DNA of 6,203 bases from positions 1 to 6,203 of the forward strand of contig JADFYS010000122.1 of NCBI GenBank assembly GCA_015232955.1. Direction: 5' to 3'. A program made the position numbers and the translations under genes. The DNA comes from Gammaproteobacteria bacterium. Its GTDB lineage: Bacteria; Pseudomonadota; Gammaproteobacteria; Thiohalomonadales; Thiohalomonadaceae. Under the pieces are notes generated by a model. It was not told the DNA's origin and searched no databases. It saw only the letters and a list, made by a program, of their open reading frames with translations. Shown piece by piece: positions 5,954-6,203 of this stretch (position 1 is the first letter of the stretch; each line of letters opens with the position of its first letter).

Positions 5954-6092
5954 AATACCCAAGATACCTGGAAACAGTGGATTTCAGGGAGTCGAGAAGG
6001 ATGCAGGAGGTAGCGCGAAGCAGGAGCCAGAGCCGAGAAGAGTCGCGCTTATCGGCTTTCTGCAACCAGCGTTTTCAGGGTTCTTGGGTATA
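5954..6092. repeat. 139-bp inverted-repeat element (MITE-like or structured RNA)
   Basis: The 22-bp ends (5954-5975 and the complement of 6071-6092) match at 18 of 22 positions, sharing ATACCCAAGA, CCTG and AAAC in order. Inside, GGATGCAG faces CTGCAACC and AGCGCGA faces TCGCGCT in nested order, so the whole element can fold into one long imperfect hairpin. It lies about 40 bp upstream of the tRNA promoter. The plus-strand 72-codon frame crossing it (5928-6146) looks like a by-product of the repeat. No transposase is present, so a non-autonomous element is the simplest reading. Confidence 0.55.
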
Positions 6093-6173
6093 TGCCCTAG
6101 CGGCATGAAATGCCTGAAATACATGGAAGCAGTTCGCCCTTGCTGAAAGTTTGCGCCAGAACCATCCTGGGAA

Positions 6174-6198
6174 GGTGGATGCGCTTCGCTTATCCACC
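6174..6198. repeat. REP-like hairpin at the window edge
   Basis: GGTGGAT (6174-6180) pairs with ATCCACC (6192-6198), and GCG (6181-6183) with CGC (6187-6189) around CTT, leaving a TT bulge. The motif, followed by CTACA, resembles a dispersed repeat I remember from many bacterial genomes. The remaining DNA between 6093 and 6173 holds a small ATGCC/GGCAT hairpin near 6091-6106 and no supportable gene. Confidence 0.5.
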
Positions 6199-6203
6199 CT
6201 ACA

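Noticed and set aside
5789..6092. tRNA-associated integration site (attachment site) for a genomic island
   Set aside because: The inverted-repeat element lies on the 5' side of the tRNA; no integrase and no repeat of the tRNA 3' end is visible in the window.
5928..6146. A 72-codon plus-strand open frame upstream of the tRNA
   Set aside because: It crosses the whole 139-bp inverted-repeat element, so the frame is best explained by the repeat; no ribosome site or recognisable protein features.

Overview
The window reads as chromosomal DNA from a gammaproteobacterium. The evidence is the minus-strand gene order glyA-nrdR-ribD, protein sequences close to the enterobacterial and purple-sulfur-bacterial versions as I remember them, an elongator tRNA-Met almost identical to the E. 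coli one in its D and anticodon arms, and several short G/C-rich palindromic repeats of the kind scattered through gammaproteobacterial genomes. I cannot name the genus from sequence alone.

Layout: positions 81-2926 (minus strand) hold a tight three-gene cluster: glyA (serine hydroxymethyltransferase), then after 6 nt nrdR (ribonucleotide reductase repressor), then ribD (riboflavin deaminase/reductase), which overlaps nrdR by 4 nt. Both nrdR and ribD start with GTG. The next gene expected in many relatives, ribE, does not begin in the 80 nt left before the window edge. Together the cluster joins one-carbon/glycine metabolism, control of deoxynucleotide synthesis and the early flavin pathway.

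Positions 2927-3619 form a long intergenic stretch between the minus-strand cluster and a plus-strand pair. It holds a palindrome near glyA, a 93-bp inverted-repeat element (3070-3162), a second G/C-run hairpin (3191-3210), a doubtful 39-codon minus-strand ORF (3294-3413) and a plausible sigma70 promoter (3491-3519).

Positions 3563/3620-5676 (plus strand) encode a small single-span membrane protein of unknown function and, 2 nt after its stop, a full-length Na+/Pi-cotransporter-type protein with two QSS/GANVGTT repeats and a PhoU-like helical C-terminal half. The two are almost certainly co-transcribed.

Positions 5677-6203 contain a REP-like hairpin, then a complete minus-strand tRNA-Met(CAT) transcription unit: promoter with a 17-bp spacer, gene with encoded CCA, and an intrinsic terminator. 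Beyond it lie a 139-bp inverted-repeat element that looks like a MITE or structured RNA, and a REP-like hairpin at the window edge. I see no phage, CRISPR, toxin-antitoxin or defence module. The genes are mostly housekeeping; what is less ordinary is the small protein coupled to the transporter and the non-coding repeats.
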